The notes beneath the pieces are model-generated. The model did no database searches and was not told the DNA's origin. It saw nothing but the letters and a program-made list of their open reading frames with translations. DNA of 64,000 nucleotides from Methanocorpusculum sp. (GTDB lineage Archaea > Halobacteriota > Methanomicrobia > Methanomicrobiales > Methanocorpusculaceae), in assembly GCA_017408885.1 (NCBI GenBank), contig JAFQTT010000007.1, forward strand, positions 62,001-126,000, read 5' to 3'. This document shows positions 33,413-42,736 of the stretch, piece after piece. A program made the translations under genes and the position numbers. The first letter of the stretch is position 1. The number at the start of each line of letters is the position of its first letter.

Positions 33413-34378
33413 TTACTCAAGCTCTAAGGTTCCAGCAATTCTGAGCTTTCCGCCGTCAAGATAATGAATGACTGCCTTGTCTCCCGGTTTGAAAACAATC
33501 GGAGTCTCAAGTTCGATTGTTAAGGTCGGGTTGTGCCAGTCGTCTCCGTTCTCAACACCTGTAACACGTGCAGATAAGAACTGCATCCAGTGTCCAAGAG
33601 AGACTACCATCTGCTCTTTGAATGCTGCCGGCCAGTATTTTACAAGGTGTGCTTTGCCGACCAGCTCAGTCTTGTGGATGACTGCCGGATCAGTGGTTAA
33701 GACATATCCGCGGTCGAGATCATCTGCTTCGATGTCCTTTAATGCACATCCGACACGGTCACCCTCATATGCGGACGGGAAGTCATCATCGTGCTTCTGA
33801 ACAGAACGCACCTGACAGGTCTTTCCAATCGGTTCAACACGCATCTTGTCGTGTTTTTTAATCCAGCCGTCTGCAACACATCCGAGAATGACAGTTCCAA
33901 TTCCTCTGACATTGAAGTGGTGGTCGATTGGAACAGTTCCAACAGCTCCGTCCTTTGGCTCAATATCAGGCTGTGCTGCTGCACGTTCTAAGAGAGCTGC
34001 GGATAAAGTGATGAAGTCCTCTTCCATTACAGTGTAGGATTCAAGAACAGTTCCCTTGATAAGCGGAGCAATCTGTTCGGGCTGGATGTAGTTTTTCAGA
34101 ATGATTGTTCCAGCCTTTACACCTGCACAGTCGAGCATTAAAATCCACTCGGCAAGCATCGGATTAATCTCTTCAACAACAACGATTGCTTCGTGAGCCA
34201 TAGATACTACGTAGAACAGCGGGGCAAGTCTGTCCGGATATCTGGTAGGCTCAAGGAGAGTTACTGTATCGTGTCCTTTTTTCAGGTTATAGAAAGTGAT
34301 GTCAGTACTGGTTCCCTTCTTTCCAAGCTCTCTGGAGTATCCGTTCGGGGCGAGTACTGCAACGGTTAAGTTCGGCAT
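33413..34378 (-). CDS. SelB-like elongation-factor homologue with degenerate G domain (aSelBL type)
   Basis: A 321-residue protein with translational-GTPase architecture (G-like domain to about 160, then two barrels with DHHFNVRGIGTVILGCVADG and CQVRSVQKHDDDFPSAYEGD). The P-loop GxxxxGK(S/T) is absent: APNGYSRELGKKGTSTD sits in its place, and no NKxD appears. It fits the archaeal SelB-like family described as having lost nucleotide-binding residues in many members. It is unlikely to work as a normal GTPase. It is divergent from the small gene at 34478. Confidence 0.8.
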   Translation of the reverse strand: MPNLTVAVLAPNGYSRELGKKGTSTDITFYNLKKGHDTVTLLEPTRYPDRLAPLFYVVSMAHEAIVVVEEINPMLAEWILMLDCAGVKAGTIILKNYIQPEQIAPLIKGTVLESYTVMEEDFITLSAALLERAAAQPDIEPKDGAVGTVPIDHHFNVRGIGTVILGCVADGWIKKHDKMRVEPIGKTCQVRSVQKHDDDFPSAYEGDRVGCALKDIEADDLDRGYVLTTDPAVIHKTELVGKAHLVKYWPAAFKEQMVVSLGHWMQFLSARVTGVENGDDWHNPTLTIELETPIVFKPGDKAVIHYLDGGKLRIAGTLELE

Positions 34379-34477
34379 GTTCCTATATATTTGCCCTGTT
34401 AGATGATTAGTATTACTCTATGGAGAGGTCAAAACCCCGCAAACATTTATTTTGTTACATGACATATTATCTCATAT

Positions 34478-34675
34478 ATGAAGAATGTAAAAATGTCGGT
34501 CGAAGGAGACATCCTGACAATAACTGTTGACCTTTCACAGGACTTTGGCCCGTCGTCATCTGGAAAGACCATCATGATTGGTTCTACCTTAGGAAACAAG
34601 CAGGTCTCCCGCAAGCACCCTGATGTCCGTGTGGGTGTAAACGTTTACAAGAAGATCGAAGAAAAGAAAGACTAA
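34478..34675 (+). CDS. Small conserved-looking hypothetical protein
   Basis: A 65-residue protein, beta-rich in the first half (VKMSVEGDILTITVDLSQDF) with SSSGKTIMIGSTLGNKQV and a lysine/glutamate tail. It is not recognised. TTTATTTT (about 34447-34454) lies about 27 bases upstream, so its mRNA may be leaderless or nearly so. The codon pattern looks coding, and the next gene follows after 13 bases. Confidence 0.65.
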   Translation: MKNVKMSVEGDILTITVDLSQDFGPSSSGKTIMIGSTLGNKQVSRKHPDVRVGVNVYKKIEEKKD

Positions 34676-34688
34676 AAAATCTTTTTTT

Positions 34689-35366
34689 ATGAAACCATAC
34701 GTCATTATTAACGCGGCGATGAGTGCCGACGGTAAAATTTCAACCCCGCTTCGCAAACAGACGAAAATTTCCGGCGCTGATGATTTTACCCGTGTGGATG
34801 CTCTTCGTGCAGAGTCTGATGCTGTTTTAGTTGGAATCGGAACTGTTAAAACAGATGATCCATCCCTTAGATTAAAGAGCGAGGAGTTAGCTGAGGCCAG
34901 AATCAAAGCAGGAAAGCCCGCCCACCCTATGAGAGTTGTTGTAGACTCAAACGCAGAGATGCCGCTTGATTCTGATATGTTCAAGAAGGGACTTGGCGAG
35001 GTTGTAATCGTTGTATCACGCAAAGCACCAGAGGACAAAATCGCCGCACTTTCTGAGAAGACCACTGTTATCAAAGCAGGAGATTCCCGCGTTGACCTTT
35101 CAGAGATGCTTGAGAAGTTAGGTGAGATGGGTGTTAAACAGCTCATGGTTGAAGGAGGTTCAACAATTCTCTGGTCATTCATGAGCCAGAGGCTCTTTGA
35201 TGAGATTAGAATCTATGTCGGAGCGTTAATTATCGGAGGAAAGACTTCACCAACCTTTGCAGACGGCGAGGGATTTACCGAGGTTGATGAGTTCCCGCGT
35301 CTGACATTAAAGAATGCAGAGCGCATCGACGACGGCATTCTGCTTACCTGGCTGAAGAAGGAATAA
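34689..35366 (+). CDS. arfC: 2,5-diamino-6-ribosylamino-4(3H)-pyrimidinone 5'-phosphate reductase
   Basis: A 225-residue RibD C-terminal-like reductase of archaeal riboflavin/F420 synthesis, reducing the ribosyl side chain. Landmarks are YVIINAAMSADGKISTP at the N-terminus, DAVLVGIGTVKTDDPSLRL, the NADPH-binding GVKQLMVEGGSTILWSFM, and ALIIGGKTSPTFADGEGF. Length matches stand-alone archaeal members. It heads a pair with a membrane methyltransferase-like gene eight bases on. Confidence 0.92.
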   Translation: MKPYVIINAAMSADGKISTPLRKQTKISGADDFTRVDALRAESDAVLVGIGTVKTDDPSLRLKSEELAEARIKAGKPAHPMRVVVDSNAEMPLDSDMFKKGLGEVVIVVSRKAPEDKIAALSEKTTVIKAGDSRVDLSEMLEKLGEMGVKQLMVEGGSTILWSFMSQRLFDEIRIYVGALIIGGKTSPTFADGEGFTEVDEFPRLTLKNAERIDDGILLTWLKKE

Positions 35367-35373
35367 TCCGATA

Positions 35374-36042
35374 ATGGATTCCAAACTTCTTTTTCAGGCT
35401 CTTTTCAAATTCATCACAGGAATAATTCTTATCGGAGTTCTTGTTTTTCTGCCTGCCGGCACATTTTACTTCGGAGGTATTCTGCTTTGCGGTCTTTTGT
35501 TTATACCGATGCTTGTTTTAGGAGTAATTCTTTTCATAAAGTCACCAAAGCTTCTTCAAAAGCGTCTTGATACAAAAGAGAAGGCAGGCACTCAGAAAGG
35601 TATAGTGCTCGCATCGGCTCTTATTTTTACCGCAGGGTTTGTAATCGCAGGTCTGGACTATAGATTCAGCTGGTCTGCTGTGCCGGCATGGATTGTAATT
35701 ACTGCATCCGTTCTTTTTCTTGTCTCGTACGGATTATACGCTGAGGTGATGAGAGAAAATGCATATCTTTCACGTACGATTGGAATACAGAAAGGACAGA
35801 AGGTAATCGATAGCGGGCTTTACGGAATTATCAGACATCCTATGTATGCGGCAACAATTCTTATGTTTTTGTCAATTCCGATTATACTTGGTTCATGGTA
35901 TGCATTTTTAGTGTTCATGCTCTATCCTATAGTGATAATTGTGCGAATCATTCATGAAGAAAATGTTCTGGAAGATGGACTTCCCGGATATTCAGAGTAC
36001 AAAAAGCGTGTTCAATACAGAATTATACCATTTGTGTGGTAA
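35374..36042 (+). CDS. Isoprenylcysteine carboxyl methyltransferase-family membrane protein
   Basis: A 222-residue protein with about five membrane helices and the ICMT-family C-terminal motif YGIIRHPMYAATILMF, followed by IIHEENVLEDGLPGYSEYK, the conserved RHP and EE elements that bind SAM and substrate. Prokaryotic members methylate various lipids or are of unknown function; no prenylated protein substrate is evident here. Confidence 0.82.
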   Translation: MDSKLLFQALFKFITGIILIGVLVFLPAGTFYFGGILLCGLLFIPMLVLGVILFIKSPKLLQKRLDTKEKAGTQKGIVLASALIFTAGFVIAGLDYRFSWSAVPAWIVITASVLFLVSYGLYAEVMRENAYLSRTIGIQKGQKVIDSGLYGIIRHPMYAATILMFLSIPIILGSWYAFLVFMLYPIVIIVRIIHEENVLEDGLPGYSEYKKRVQYRIIPFVW

Positions 36043-36137
36043 TTTAACCTGTCTTTTTTACACCATAACGAATTTCTTCAAAAACCAAGCCAAACCATTA
36101 TATAGTACAAAATCAGATTATAGTGAAGTGATTGAAA

Positions 36138-37355
36138 ATGAAGAGAAATATTAACGTCTCTCATCTTGTTCAGACCCCTATTGAAAAACAGCGTGTCGAA
36201 CTTGTCGAACGCAAATGTATCGGACACCCGGACAGTTTAGCTGACGGAGTTGCAGAAGCAATCTCCCGTGCACTCTGCAAAGAATATATGGAGGAATGCG
36301 ACGGAGGCGTTCTTCACCACAATACTGACCAGGGAGAAGTTGTTGCAGGAGAGTCCGCACCGGCATTTGGCGGAGGAAAAATCATCAAACCGATTTACTT
36401 CCTCTTAACCGGACGTGCAACCCGCAAATTCAAAAACAAGACATTTGCAACTGATGCAATCGCAGTCAAAGCAGCACGCGACTACTTAAAAGAGACCATG
36501 CCTACCTTCAACATGGAAAACGATGTCGTAATCGACTGCCGTATGGGAACTGGTTCTACTGACCTTTGTGATGTGTTCAACACCAGAAAGGGACACACCA
36601 CCATCCCGCGTGCAAACGACACATCCTTTGGTGTAGGTCATGCCCCATTCTCTGAGACCGAACAGATTATCTTAGGACTTGACAAATTCATCGCAGAAGA
36701 GTTCCGTCCAAAGAACCCGGCACTCGGATACGATATCAAACTCATGGGTATGCGCGAAATCAACACAGTAAACATCACTGTTGCCGCAGCAATGGTGGAC
36801 AGATACTGTTCCAGCATCGAAGACTACATCGAGACCAAAGAAAAGATGGTCGAAGAGTTTACCCGTGTTGCAAAACAGTTCACCCACAGAAAGGTCAAGG
36901 TCGCAGTCAACACCGCAGACGTCATCAAAAAGAACCGCCAGTCTGTCTTCTTAACTGTTAACGGAACCTCTGCCGAGATGGGCGATGACGGATCTGTCGG
37001 ACGCGGAAACCGCTGCAACGGACTTATCACTCCAAACAGACCGATGTCTATGGAAGCAACCTCTGGTAAGAACCCGATTAACCACATCGGAAAAATCTAC
37101 AACCTGCTTGCAACCGAAATCGCAAAGGAGTGCTGTCAGAAGGTTGACGGAGTCTCTGAAATGTACGTCAGACTTCTCTCCCAGATTGGACACCCAATCG
37201 ACCACCCGCACGTTGCAAGCGTTCAGTGCATCACCAAACGCGGATACTCCTACAAAGACTTCGCACCGGAAATCGAGGAGATTGTTGACAAACGCCTCGA
37301 GTCCATCACCGACATCACCAAACTCGTCATCGACGGCACCTTAAAGACCTTCTAA
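36138..37355 (+). CDS. mat: S-adenosylmethionine synthetase, archaeal type
   Basis: A 405-residue archaeal MAT that makes SAM from methionine and ATP, unlike bacterial MetK in sequence. It has the family segments [57 protein letters not shown] and [20 protein letters not shown]. The in-frame TTG at 36132 would add two residues; GTGAT at 36128-36132 is the Shine-Dalgarno for ATG 36138. hisG follows one base after the stop. Confidence 0.96.
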   Translation: MKRNINVSHLVQTPIEKQRVELVERKCIGHPDSLADGVAEAISRALCKEYMEECDGGVLHHNTDQGEVVAGESAPAFGGGKIIKPIYFLLTGRATRKFKNKTFATDAIAVKAARDYLKETMPTFNMENDVVIDCRMGTGSTDLCDVFNTRKGHTTIPRANDTSFGVGHAPFSETEQIILGLDKFIAEEFRPKNPALGYDIKLMGMREINTVNITVAAAMVDRYCSSIEDYIETKEKMVEEFTRVAKQFTHRKVKVAVNTADVIKKNRQSVFLTVNGTSAEMGDDGSVGRGNRCNGLITPNRPMSMEATSGKNPINHIGKIYNLLATEIAKECCQKVDGVSEMYVRLLSQIGHPIDHPHVASVQCITKRGYSYKDFAPEIEEIVDKRLESITDITKLVIDGTLKTF

Positions 37356-37356
37356 A

Positions 37357-38217
37357 ATGACAAAAGTACGTCTTGCAATCCCGAACAAGGGAAGAATTGC
37401 CGAACCAATCAATGACTTAATGGCAAAAGCCGGCATCCACGTAAAGATGACGGCTTCCCGCCAGCTTATCGCAAAGACAGTTGATCCAAACATCGAAATC
37501 CTCTTCGTCCGTCCGATTGATATCCCGGAATATGTGGCAAAAGGAGTTGCTGACATCGGAATCACCGGTCTTGATATGATTGCAGAACGCCGGGCAGATG
37601 TCGAGCCGATTTTAGACTTAAAGTTCGGCGGAGCACGCTTAGTCTTAGCTGTTCCTGAAGCCTCTGCTGTCCGCGAAGTCGCCGACATGAAAGGCATGCG
37701 GATTGCAACGGAGTTCCCGAACATCTGCGAGGACTTCTTCAAGGCAGCAGGCGTTGATGTCACAATCGTTGAAGTGGCAGGCGCATGCGAAGCAGCCCCG
37801 CAGCTTGGCGTCGCAGACGCTATTGCAGACTTAACCTCTTCGGGCACAACCCTGGAGATTAACAAGCTCAGAATCGTCTCGGAAGTCTTAGCCAGCACCA
37901 CGCATGTCATCGCAAACCGTGACTCTCTTGTAGAAAAGAGCGAAAAGATCGATGAGATTCTTCTCGCATTCGAAAGCGTTATGGCGGCATCGGGAATGTG
38001 TTATCTGATGCTCAACGTCGAACGGGAAAAACTTGATGCAATCAAACAGCTAATCCCAGGTCTTGGAGGACCGACAGTCATGGATATCGCAGGTTCAACC
38101 TCAGTCTCCCTCCACGCAGTAGTATCCTCTGACCGTGTCTATCAGCTCATCAATCAGCTCAAGAATGCAGGCGCACGCGATATCTTAGTTCTCGACATTA
38201 CCCGGATGGTTCGCTGA
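37357..38217 (+). CDS. hisG: ATP phosphoribosyltransferase HisG (long form)
   Basis: Catalyses the first step of histidine synthesis. At 286 residues it is the long form, with two catalytic domains (VRLAIPNKGRIAEPINDLM, GVADIGITGLDMIAERRADV, TSSGTTLEINKLRI) and a C-terminal ACT-like regulatory domain (LIPGLGGPTVMDIAGSTSVS) that mediates histidine feedback. It overlaps hisA by one base. Confidence 0.96.
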   Translation: MTKVRLAIPNKGRIAEPINDLMAKAGIHVKMTASRQLIAKTVDPNIEILFVRPIDIPEYVAKGVADIGITGLDMIAERRADVEPILDLKFGGARLVLAVPEASAVREVADMKGMRIATEFPNICEDFFKAAGVDVTIVEVAGACEAAPQLGVADAIADLTSSGTTLEINKLRIVSEVLASTTHVIANRDSLVEKSEKIDEILLAFESVMAASGMCYLMLNVEREKLDAIKQLIPGLGGPTVMDIAGSTSVSLHAVVSSDRVYQLINQLKNAGARDILVLDITRMVR

Positions 38218-38936
38218 TGCAGATTCTGCCGGCAGTAGATATCTTAGGCGGAAACTGCGTTCAGTTAGTCGGCGGAGACAAATCCACAGCAACCGTTTAC
38301 GGAAGCCCGCTTGAGAATGCTCTTCGCTGGATAGAACAGGGAGCAGACGCACTGCATGTCGTAAATTTAGACGGGGCATTTTCAGCAAGTGCTGAGAATG
38401 TATCATGCATCCGCGAGATCATCAGTGAGACAGATGTCTTTGTCGAGGTAGGAGGCGGAATACGCAGTCTTGATGACGCCCGCGGATGGCTTGATTTAGG
38501 TGTTGACAGAATTATCATCAGCACCTTTGCCGTACGCGAGCCGCAGGCTGTTGCAGCCCTTGCAAAAGAGTTCGGCTCTGATAAAATATGTGCAGGAGTT
38601 GATGCCAGAGGCAGTTCTGTCTCTGTAGAAGGGTGGACGGCTGATGCCGGAGACTATATTTCATGGTCGAAACGCTTCGAAGAGCTTGGTGCAGGTTCTC
38701 TTCTCTACACCAACATTGATGTGGAGGGAAAGCAGGCAGGCATTCAGACCGAACCGATAGCCCGCTTAATTGATGCGGTATCCATACCGGTTCTGGTATC
38801 CGGCGGGGTGTCGTCTGCCGCTGATGTCTGTGCCGTCAAGGCATTAGGCGCTGGAGGCTGCATTTTAGGTTCTGCACTGTACAGTGGAAAGATTTCCTTG
38901 AAAGAGGCATTGGAGGCAAATAATGAGAACTGCTGA
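38217..38936 (+). CDS. hisA: ProFAR isomerase HisA
   Basis: The fourth-step isomerase of histidine synthesis, a TIM barrel of 239 residues. [31 protein letters not shown] and the EVGGGIRS and VSGGVSS phosphate-binding motifs are clear, as is the catalytic Asp in AVDILGG. It overlaps hisB by 14 bases. Confidence 0.95.
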   Translation: MQILPAVDILGGNCVQLVGGDKSTATVYGSPLENALRWIEQGADALHVVNLDGAFSASAENVSCIREIISETDVFVEVGGGIRSLDDARGWLDLGVDRIIISTFAVREPQAVAALAKEFGSDKICAGVDARGSSVSVEGWTADAGDYISWSKRFEELGAGSLLYTNIDVEGKQAGIQTEPIARLIDAVSIPVLVSGGVSSAADVCAVKALGAGGCILGSALYSGKISLKEALEANNENC

Positions 38937-39504
38937 ACTGACACGAGAGACAAACGAAACACAAATTTCAATCACTTTCAATCCGGATGTACGAGGAGAG
39001 GTTTCCATCTCCACCGGAATTGGTTTCCTTGACCATATGCTTCATGCATTTGCAAAACACGGCGGCTTTTCACTGACGGTTGATGCAAAAGGTGATCTTG
39101 AGGTTGACTGCCATCACACGGTAGAGGATATAGGGATTCTCTTAGGCGATGCGGTAAAGCAGGCTGTAGGGACAGGAGCTGGAATCACCCGCTTTGCAGA
39201 TGTTATTATCCCTATGGACGAGGCACGCGCAACCGTTGCTTTAGATGTCGGAGGGCGCGGGTATCTTGTTATGGATGGAGCATTTACCGGAATTATGACA
39301 GGCGGAATTCCGAATGATTTGTTCGAGCATTTCTTCTACAGTTTCTGCATCCACGCAGGAATTACTGCGCATATCATCTTTACAGGTGTAAACGATCACC
39401 ACAAGTGTGAAGCCATTTTCAAGGCATTCGGAGTAGCATTAGGCCGCGCACTGACTGTGCGTGAGGGCTGTGTGGACATTCCAAGCACAAAGGGGACACT
39501 CTAA
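38923..39504 (+). CDS. hisB: Imidazoleglycerol-phosphate dehydratase HisB
   Basis: A 193-residue metal-dependent dehydratase of histidine synthesis. [39 protein letters not shown] and [17 protein letters not shown] carry the metal-binding histidines. Last gene of the mat-hisG-hisA-hisB operon. Confidence 0.96.
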   Translation: MRTAELTRETNETQISITFNPDVRGEVSISTGIGFLDHMLHAFAKHGGFSLTVDAKGDLEVDCHHTVEDIGILLGDAVKQAVGTGAGITRFADVIIPMDEARATVALDVGGRGYLVMDGAFTGIMTGGIPNDLFEHFFYSFCIHAGITAHIIFTGVNDHHKCEAIFKAFGVALGRALTVREGCVDIPSTKGTL

Positions 39505-39507
39505 TCC

Positions 39508-39521
39508 CTTTTCTTTTTTTT
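39508..39521 (+). terminator. T-rich terminator of the his operon
   Basis: CTTTTCTTTTTTTT immediately follows the hisB stop, with no strong stem. The remaining bases to 39693 are AT-rich and include a TATA-like CTATAAC near 39644 for the next gene. Confidence 0.6.
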
Positions 39522-39693
39522 CACAATACATTTCCCAAATCACACGCACAGGTTTTGGTCATATATTGTGAATATTTTGACAACAAGGCATTTTTTTCAA
39601 AAATAAGGCGCATTTCAGTTCGTAATATTCTTTTTGGATTTAGTCTATAACACATGAGACTGATATCTTCGTTTAGGAAAATAGGTGTCTTTG

Positions 39694-41592
39694 ATGTCTG
39701 TGAAATTCAATGTCCTAAAGGCAGTTGTCTGTATTGCTTTGATTTTTGTATTGTTCTCCGTTCCAGCGGGCGCAGTTACTGTATCTGATTTTGTATCTTT
39801 GAAGGAGGCCGTTGAAAATGGAGGAGAGCAGACTATTTTGATAAGCGAAGATATCGATATGGGCTATATAACAATCCCAGCCCACTCTGATATAACACTG
39901 AAACCGGAAGACAAATCTGTTGTTCTCTCATTTGAGAGATTTGATGAAGACAAATCTGAATGTATCTATGTACGTCAAAACAGCAATTTAACTCTGTCCG
40001 GAAATGATGGATACACACTTACAATTAAAGGATTAGATGGTTCTCCAACATTGGTTTCCAACATTGGAAAACTCACCCTTGAATCAGGTGCGATTCTTAC
40101 AGACCACACCACGACAGCAGATTATGGAGGAGTGAGAAACAAAGGAGAGTTCATTATGAACGGAGGTGAGATATCTCACATAACAGGCACAGTTGGAGGA
40201 GCTGTATCATTAGTAGGAACTGGTGCTTCATTTGTCATGAACGGCGGCATAATCAAAGAAAATACCGCAGACAACGGAGCAGGCATTTATCTTACCGAGG
40301 GTTCAGTTTCAATAAACGGAGGAACAGTCTCACAAAACATTGGACATGACATAGAGATTACAACAGTAAATCAGCTTAGATCCTCAATTTCAATCTCTGG
40401 AAATGCTGTCATATCATCCATTCACTTCCAAAATACACAAAGCGGAAACGCTGTCCCAACAATTCAGGCAGCATCTGATTTCACAGGAAAAATCCAGAGA
40501 ATCAGCTATACAGAGTATGTTCCAAAAACAAAAACCGTAGAGTTCCAATCACCTGATGCAGCACAAACCCTCCAGAACAAATTCTCACTCGCAAACGAAG
40601 ACTACAGCCTAATACCATACGGAAATTACCTGATTGTAGAACCATCTCCTGACTTTCAATTTGTTTTGGACAAGTCAACAGAAGTCATCATCCCAAAATA
40701 TCCCATAAATATTCCTGTATCCCTTAAAGTAACAAATGGAAAACTCAGCTCCATAGTAGTCACTTCAATCCTATCTGATGAAAACGGAAATGAAGTACAA
40801 GGCATCCCCTATACCTACGATGTCAAAGATGGTGTATTTGGTGCAGTCGGCAGAAAAGAAAATGTACTGACACTCTCAACAGGAAAAGACATCACAGAAA
40901 ACAATGATGAACTCATCACCATCATCATATCCGATACAGACCTGACACCTGGAAAATACACAGTTACCATCTCGATTGAAAGCTCAGTCTCAAACGAATA
41001 TGACTACACAAAATACCCGACACAAACCCTCACCGCCGCCGTCCAGGTAATCCCGCTTATCCTTGAAAGCACATCAAACACCAACGGAGCAGATATATTC
41101 GGCACACCCATCTGGTCATTTAGTCAAAAAGCCGCAGTCACGTACATCATATCTCCATTCGAAGCATCATTGGATGAAAAATGGCCGTCTGTATCAAGAC
41201 ACAGCTCACCATCCTATAAAAACAAAGCGTCCGAACTGACAGAAGTACAGGTATACAAATCCAATACCCAATACGGCTCAGCAAACAAATGGACACCTGC
41301 ATCAAGTACTGTCGACAAAAATCAAGACGGCACAATCCATTTCACCCTCGCTGACACAGATGCAAAATGTTTCAAAATCGTATTCTCTGGAAGAAAACTC
41401 GGTGATGTAGTTGAAGGAACAGGAGACATAGACAACGTAAATCTATACGATGTGGATATGATTCTACACGCAGCAGTTTCACCAACCATCTACATCAAAC
41501 CTGAATGGAGAATGTATGCAGATACTGATTCTGATGGAAAAATCCAGTTAGGCGATGCAATAGACGCCTTTAACTTCATCAAAGGGCACTAA
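39694..41592 (+). CDS. Secreted surface protein with beta-helix-like repeats and C-terminal dockerin
   Basis: A 632-residue secreted protein. Residues 1-27 are a signal peptide (VVCIALIFVLFSVPAGA). Residues about 80-215 have repeats of a GEFIMNGGEISHI / ASFVMNGGIIKEN / GSVSINGGTVSQN kind, typical of parallel beta-helices. The last 50 residues are dockerin-like: a degenerate first loop (GTGDIDNVNLYDVDMILHAA) and a canonical second one (ADTDSDGKIQLGDAIDAF). GTG 39685 and TTG 39691 are in frame, but AGGTG suits ATG 39694. The adjacent cohesin-like gene starts two bases after it. Confidence 0.75.
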   Translation: MSVKFNVLKAVVCIALIFVLFSVPAGAVTVSDFVSLKEAVENGGEQTILISEDIDMGYITIPAHSDITLKPEDKSVVLSFERFDEDKSECIYVRQNSNLTLSGNDGYTLTIKGLDGSPTLVSNIGKLTLESGAILTDHTTTADYGGVRNKGEFIMNGGEISHITGTVGGAVSLVGTGASFVMNGGIIKENTADNGAGIYLTEGSVSINGGTVSQNIGHDIEITTVNQLRSSISISGNAVISSIHFQNTQSGNAVPTIQAASDFTGKIQRISYTEYVPKTKTVEFQSPDAAQTLQNKFSLANEDYSLIPYGNYLIVEPSPDFQFVLDKSTEVIIPKYPINIPVSLKVTNGKLSSIVVTSILSDENGNEVQGIPYTYDVKDGVFGAVGRKENVLTLSTGKDITENNDELITIIISDTDLTPGKYTVTISIESSVSNEYDYTKYPTQTLTAAVQVIPLILESTSNTNGADIFGTPIWSFSQKAAVTYIISPFEASLDEKWPSVSRHSSPSYKNKASELTEVQVYKSNTQYGSANKWTPASSTVDKNQDGTIHFTLADTDAKCFKIVFSGRKLGDVVEGTGDIDNVNLYDVDMILHAAVSPTIYIKPEWRMYADTDSDGKIQLGDAIDAFNFIKGH

Positions 41593-41594
41593 GC

Positions 41595-42245
41595 ATGAAA
41601 CTAAAAATCATCTCACTTATCATTCTCCTGTGTATTCTCCCGTGCGGAGTACAGGCAGGTTCGTTTGTGATTGATACCGCAGGAATCTCTGCCGAAGTTG
41701 GTAAAACAGTACAGATTCCGGTTAAGGTATCAGGAGCAGATGACCTCTCAGGATACCAGCTTCTGATAAACACAGGAAAAACACCGTCGGCTAAAATATC
41801 AGTCAATGAAGAGTCAGCCTCAGGCATGATATACTCTGATGAAACAGGAGTTCTCATCTGGGCAGGCGCAATGAGGGATGAGACAATAGACGGAGACAAA
41901 ACCCTGTTTTTGCTCGATGTAACTCCAAACACCAAATCACCTGTTACCCTCTCTGTTTCGGTCACCCAGACATTTAGAGGCACATCCCCTGCTGTGCAGG
42001 TAAAAAATTACGCAGGATATGAAGCAGTTTTAAAAATAGGTGAAAACAATGGAGAAGGAAAAGAAATTCAGCCGGATGAACCTGAAATTGAAGACAACAG
42101 AGATACACAAAGACCTGTTGATAAAGACAATCGTCTGGAAACTCTGCCTGATACAGAAGAAGGATTTTCGATTCCATACTGGATTTTGATTATCCTTGCC
42201 TCAACTGCTTTAGCAGTTATGATAATTGTTACAAAAAAAAGATGA
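41595..42245 (+). CDS. Membrane-anchored cohesin-like protein
   Basis: A 216-residue protein. A signal peptide (1-21) is followed by a cohesin-type beta domain (about 22-150): SFVIDTAGISAEVGKTVQIP, VKVSGADDLSGYQLLIN and the LIWAGAM...GDKTLFLLDVT pattern match cohesin strands. A charged linker (about 150-188) and a final transmembrane helix (IPYWILIILASTALAVMIIV) with KKR end the protein, so it sits on the outer face of the membrane. Pairing with the upstream dockerin protein is implied by adjacency. Confidence 0.78.
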   Translation: MKLKIISLIILLCILPCGVQAGSFVIDTAGISAEVGKTVQIPVKVSGADDLSGYQLLINTGKTPSAKISVNEESASGMIYSDETGVLIWAGAMRDETIDGDKTLFLLDVTPNTKSPVTLSVSVTQTFRGTSPAVQVKNYAGYEAVLKIGENNGEGKEIQPDEPEIEDNRDTQRPVDKDNRLETLPDTEEGFSIPYWILIILASTALAVMIIVTKKR

Positions 42246-42252
42246 GTCAGCC

Positions 42253-42645
42253 TTAGTCACGGTTTTCCCGTGCAGAGATTCCGTGTATTACCTTTAATGC
42301 ATCGCAGGCATCCTCGAGCTCCGGCATAGGACAGCCGACCGAACCCTTAAACCCTGTATAACCATACACTGCATTTAATGCCGCCTCAAGTGCCTCAACT
42401 CCCTCGTCATGTGCAATGCGTCTTAGGAAATAAAGCACCGCTTCATCTCCTCCCGACTGATGAAACACGCGACCATTTCGCATTCCTGCATACATCTTGA
42501 AAACAACTTTATTGTACACATCCGAACTGCCGATAATACCGGATAATTTTGCAGAAGCCTTATCTGCATCAATCTCTCCATTGAATACCAGTCTTGAAAC
42601 AAGGTATAGTTTCTCATATTCGGCTTCATTCGGCTGACTTGTCAT
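42253..42645 (-). CDS. Hypothetical protein
   Basis: A 130-residue, mostly helical soluble protein (YEKLYLVSRLVFNGEIDADK; DEAVLYFLRRIAHDEGVEAL). A GFKGSVGCPMPELEDACDAL segment with two cysteines is near the C-terminus. It is not recognised. It shares a short promoter region with the divergent HAD gene, and its ATG lies about 26 bases from the shared TATA, so leaderless translation is possible. Confidence 0.6.
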   Translation of the reverse strand: MTSQPNEAEYEKLYLVSRLVFNGEIDADKASAKLSGIIGSSDVYNKVVFKMYAGMRNGRVFHQSGGDEAVLYFLRRIAHDEGVEALEAALNAVYGYTGFKGSVGCPMPELEDACDALKVIHGISARENRD

Positions 42646-42666
42646 GATGAGTAATATTGTTGTCTT

Positions 42667-42676
42667 AGATTATAAT
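42667..42676. promoter_or_regulatory. Symmetric TATA box shared by divergent genes
   Basis: GATTATAATG contains the self-complementary ATTATAAT. It is 26 bases from the start of the leftward hypothetical gene and about 60 from the rightward HAD start (42737), so one box could serve both directions. Confidence 0.4.
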
Positions 42677-42736
42677 GACAGCGGGTCTGACTGCGAATCC
42701 GACATGTCTAAATGGTCGCGGGAAGAATCTATAAGT

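Noticed and set aside
36041-36137. SAM riboswitch before the SAM synthetase gene
   Set aside because: The leader is short and AT-rich with no visible paired core, and a TATA box plus GTGAT site explain it.
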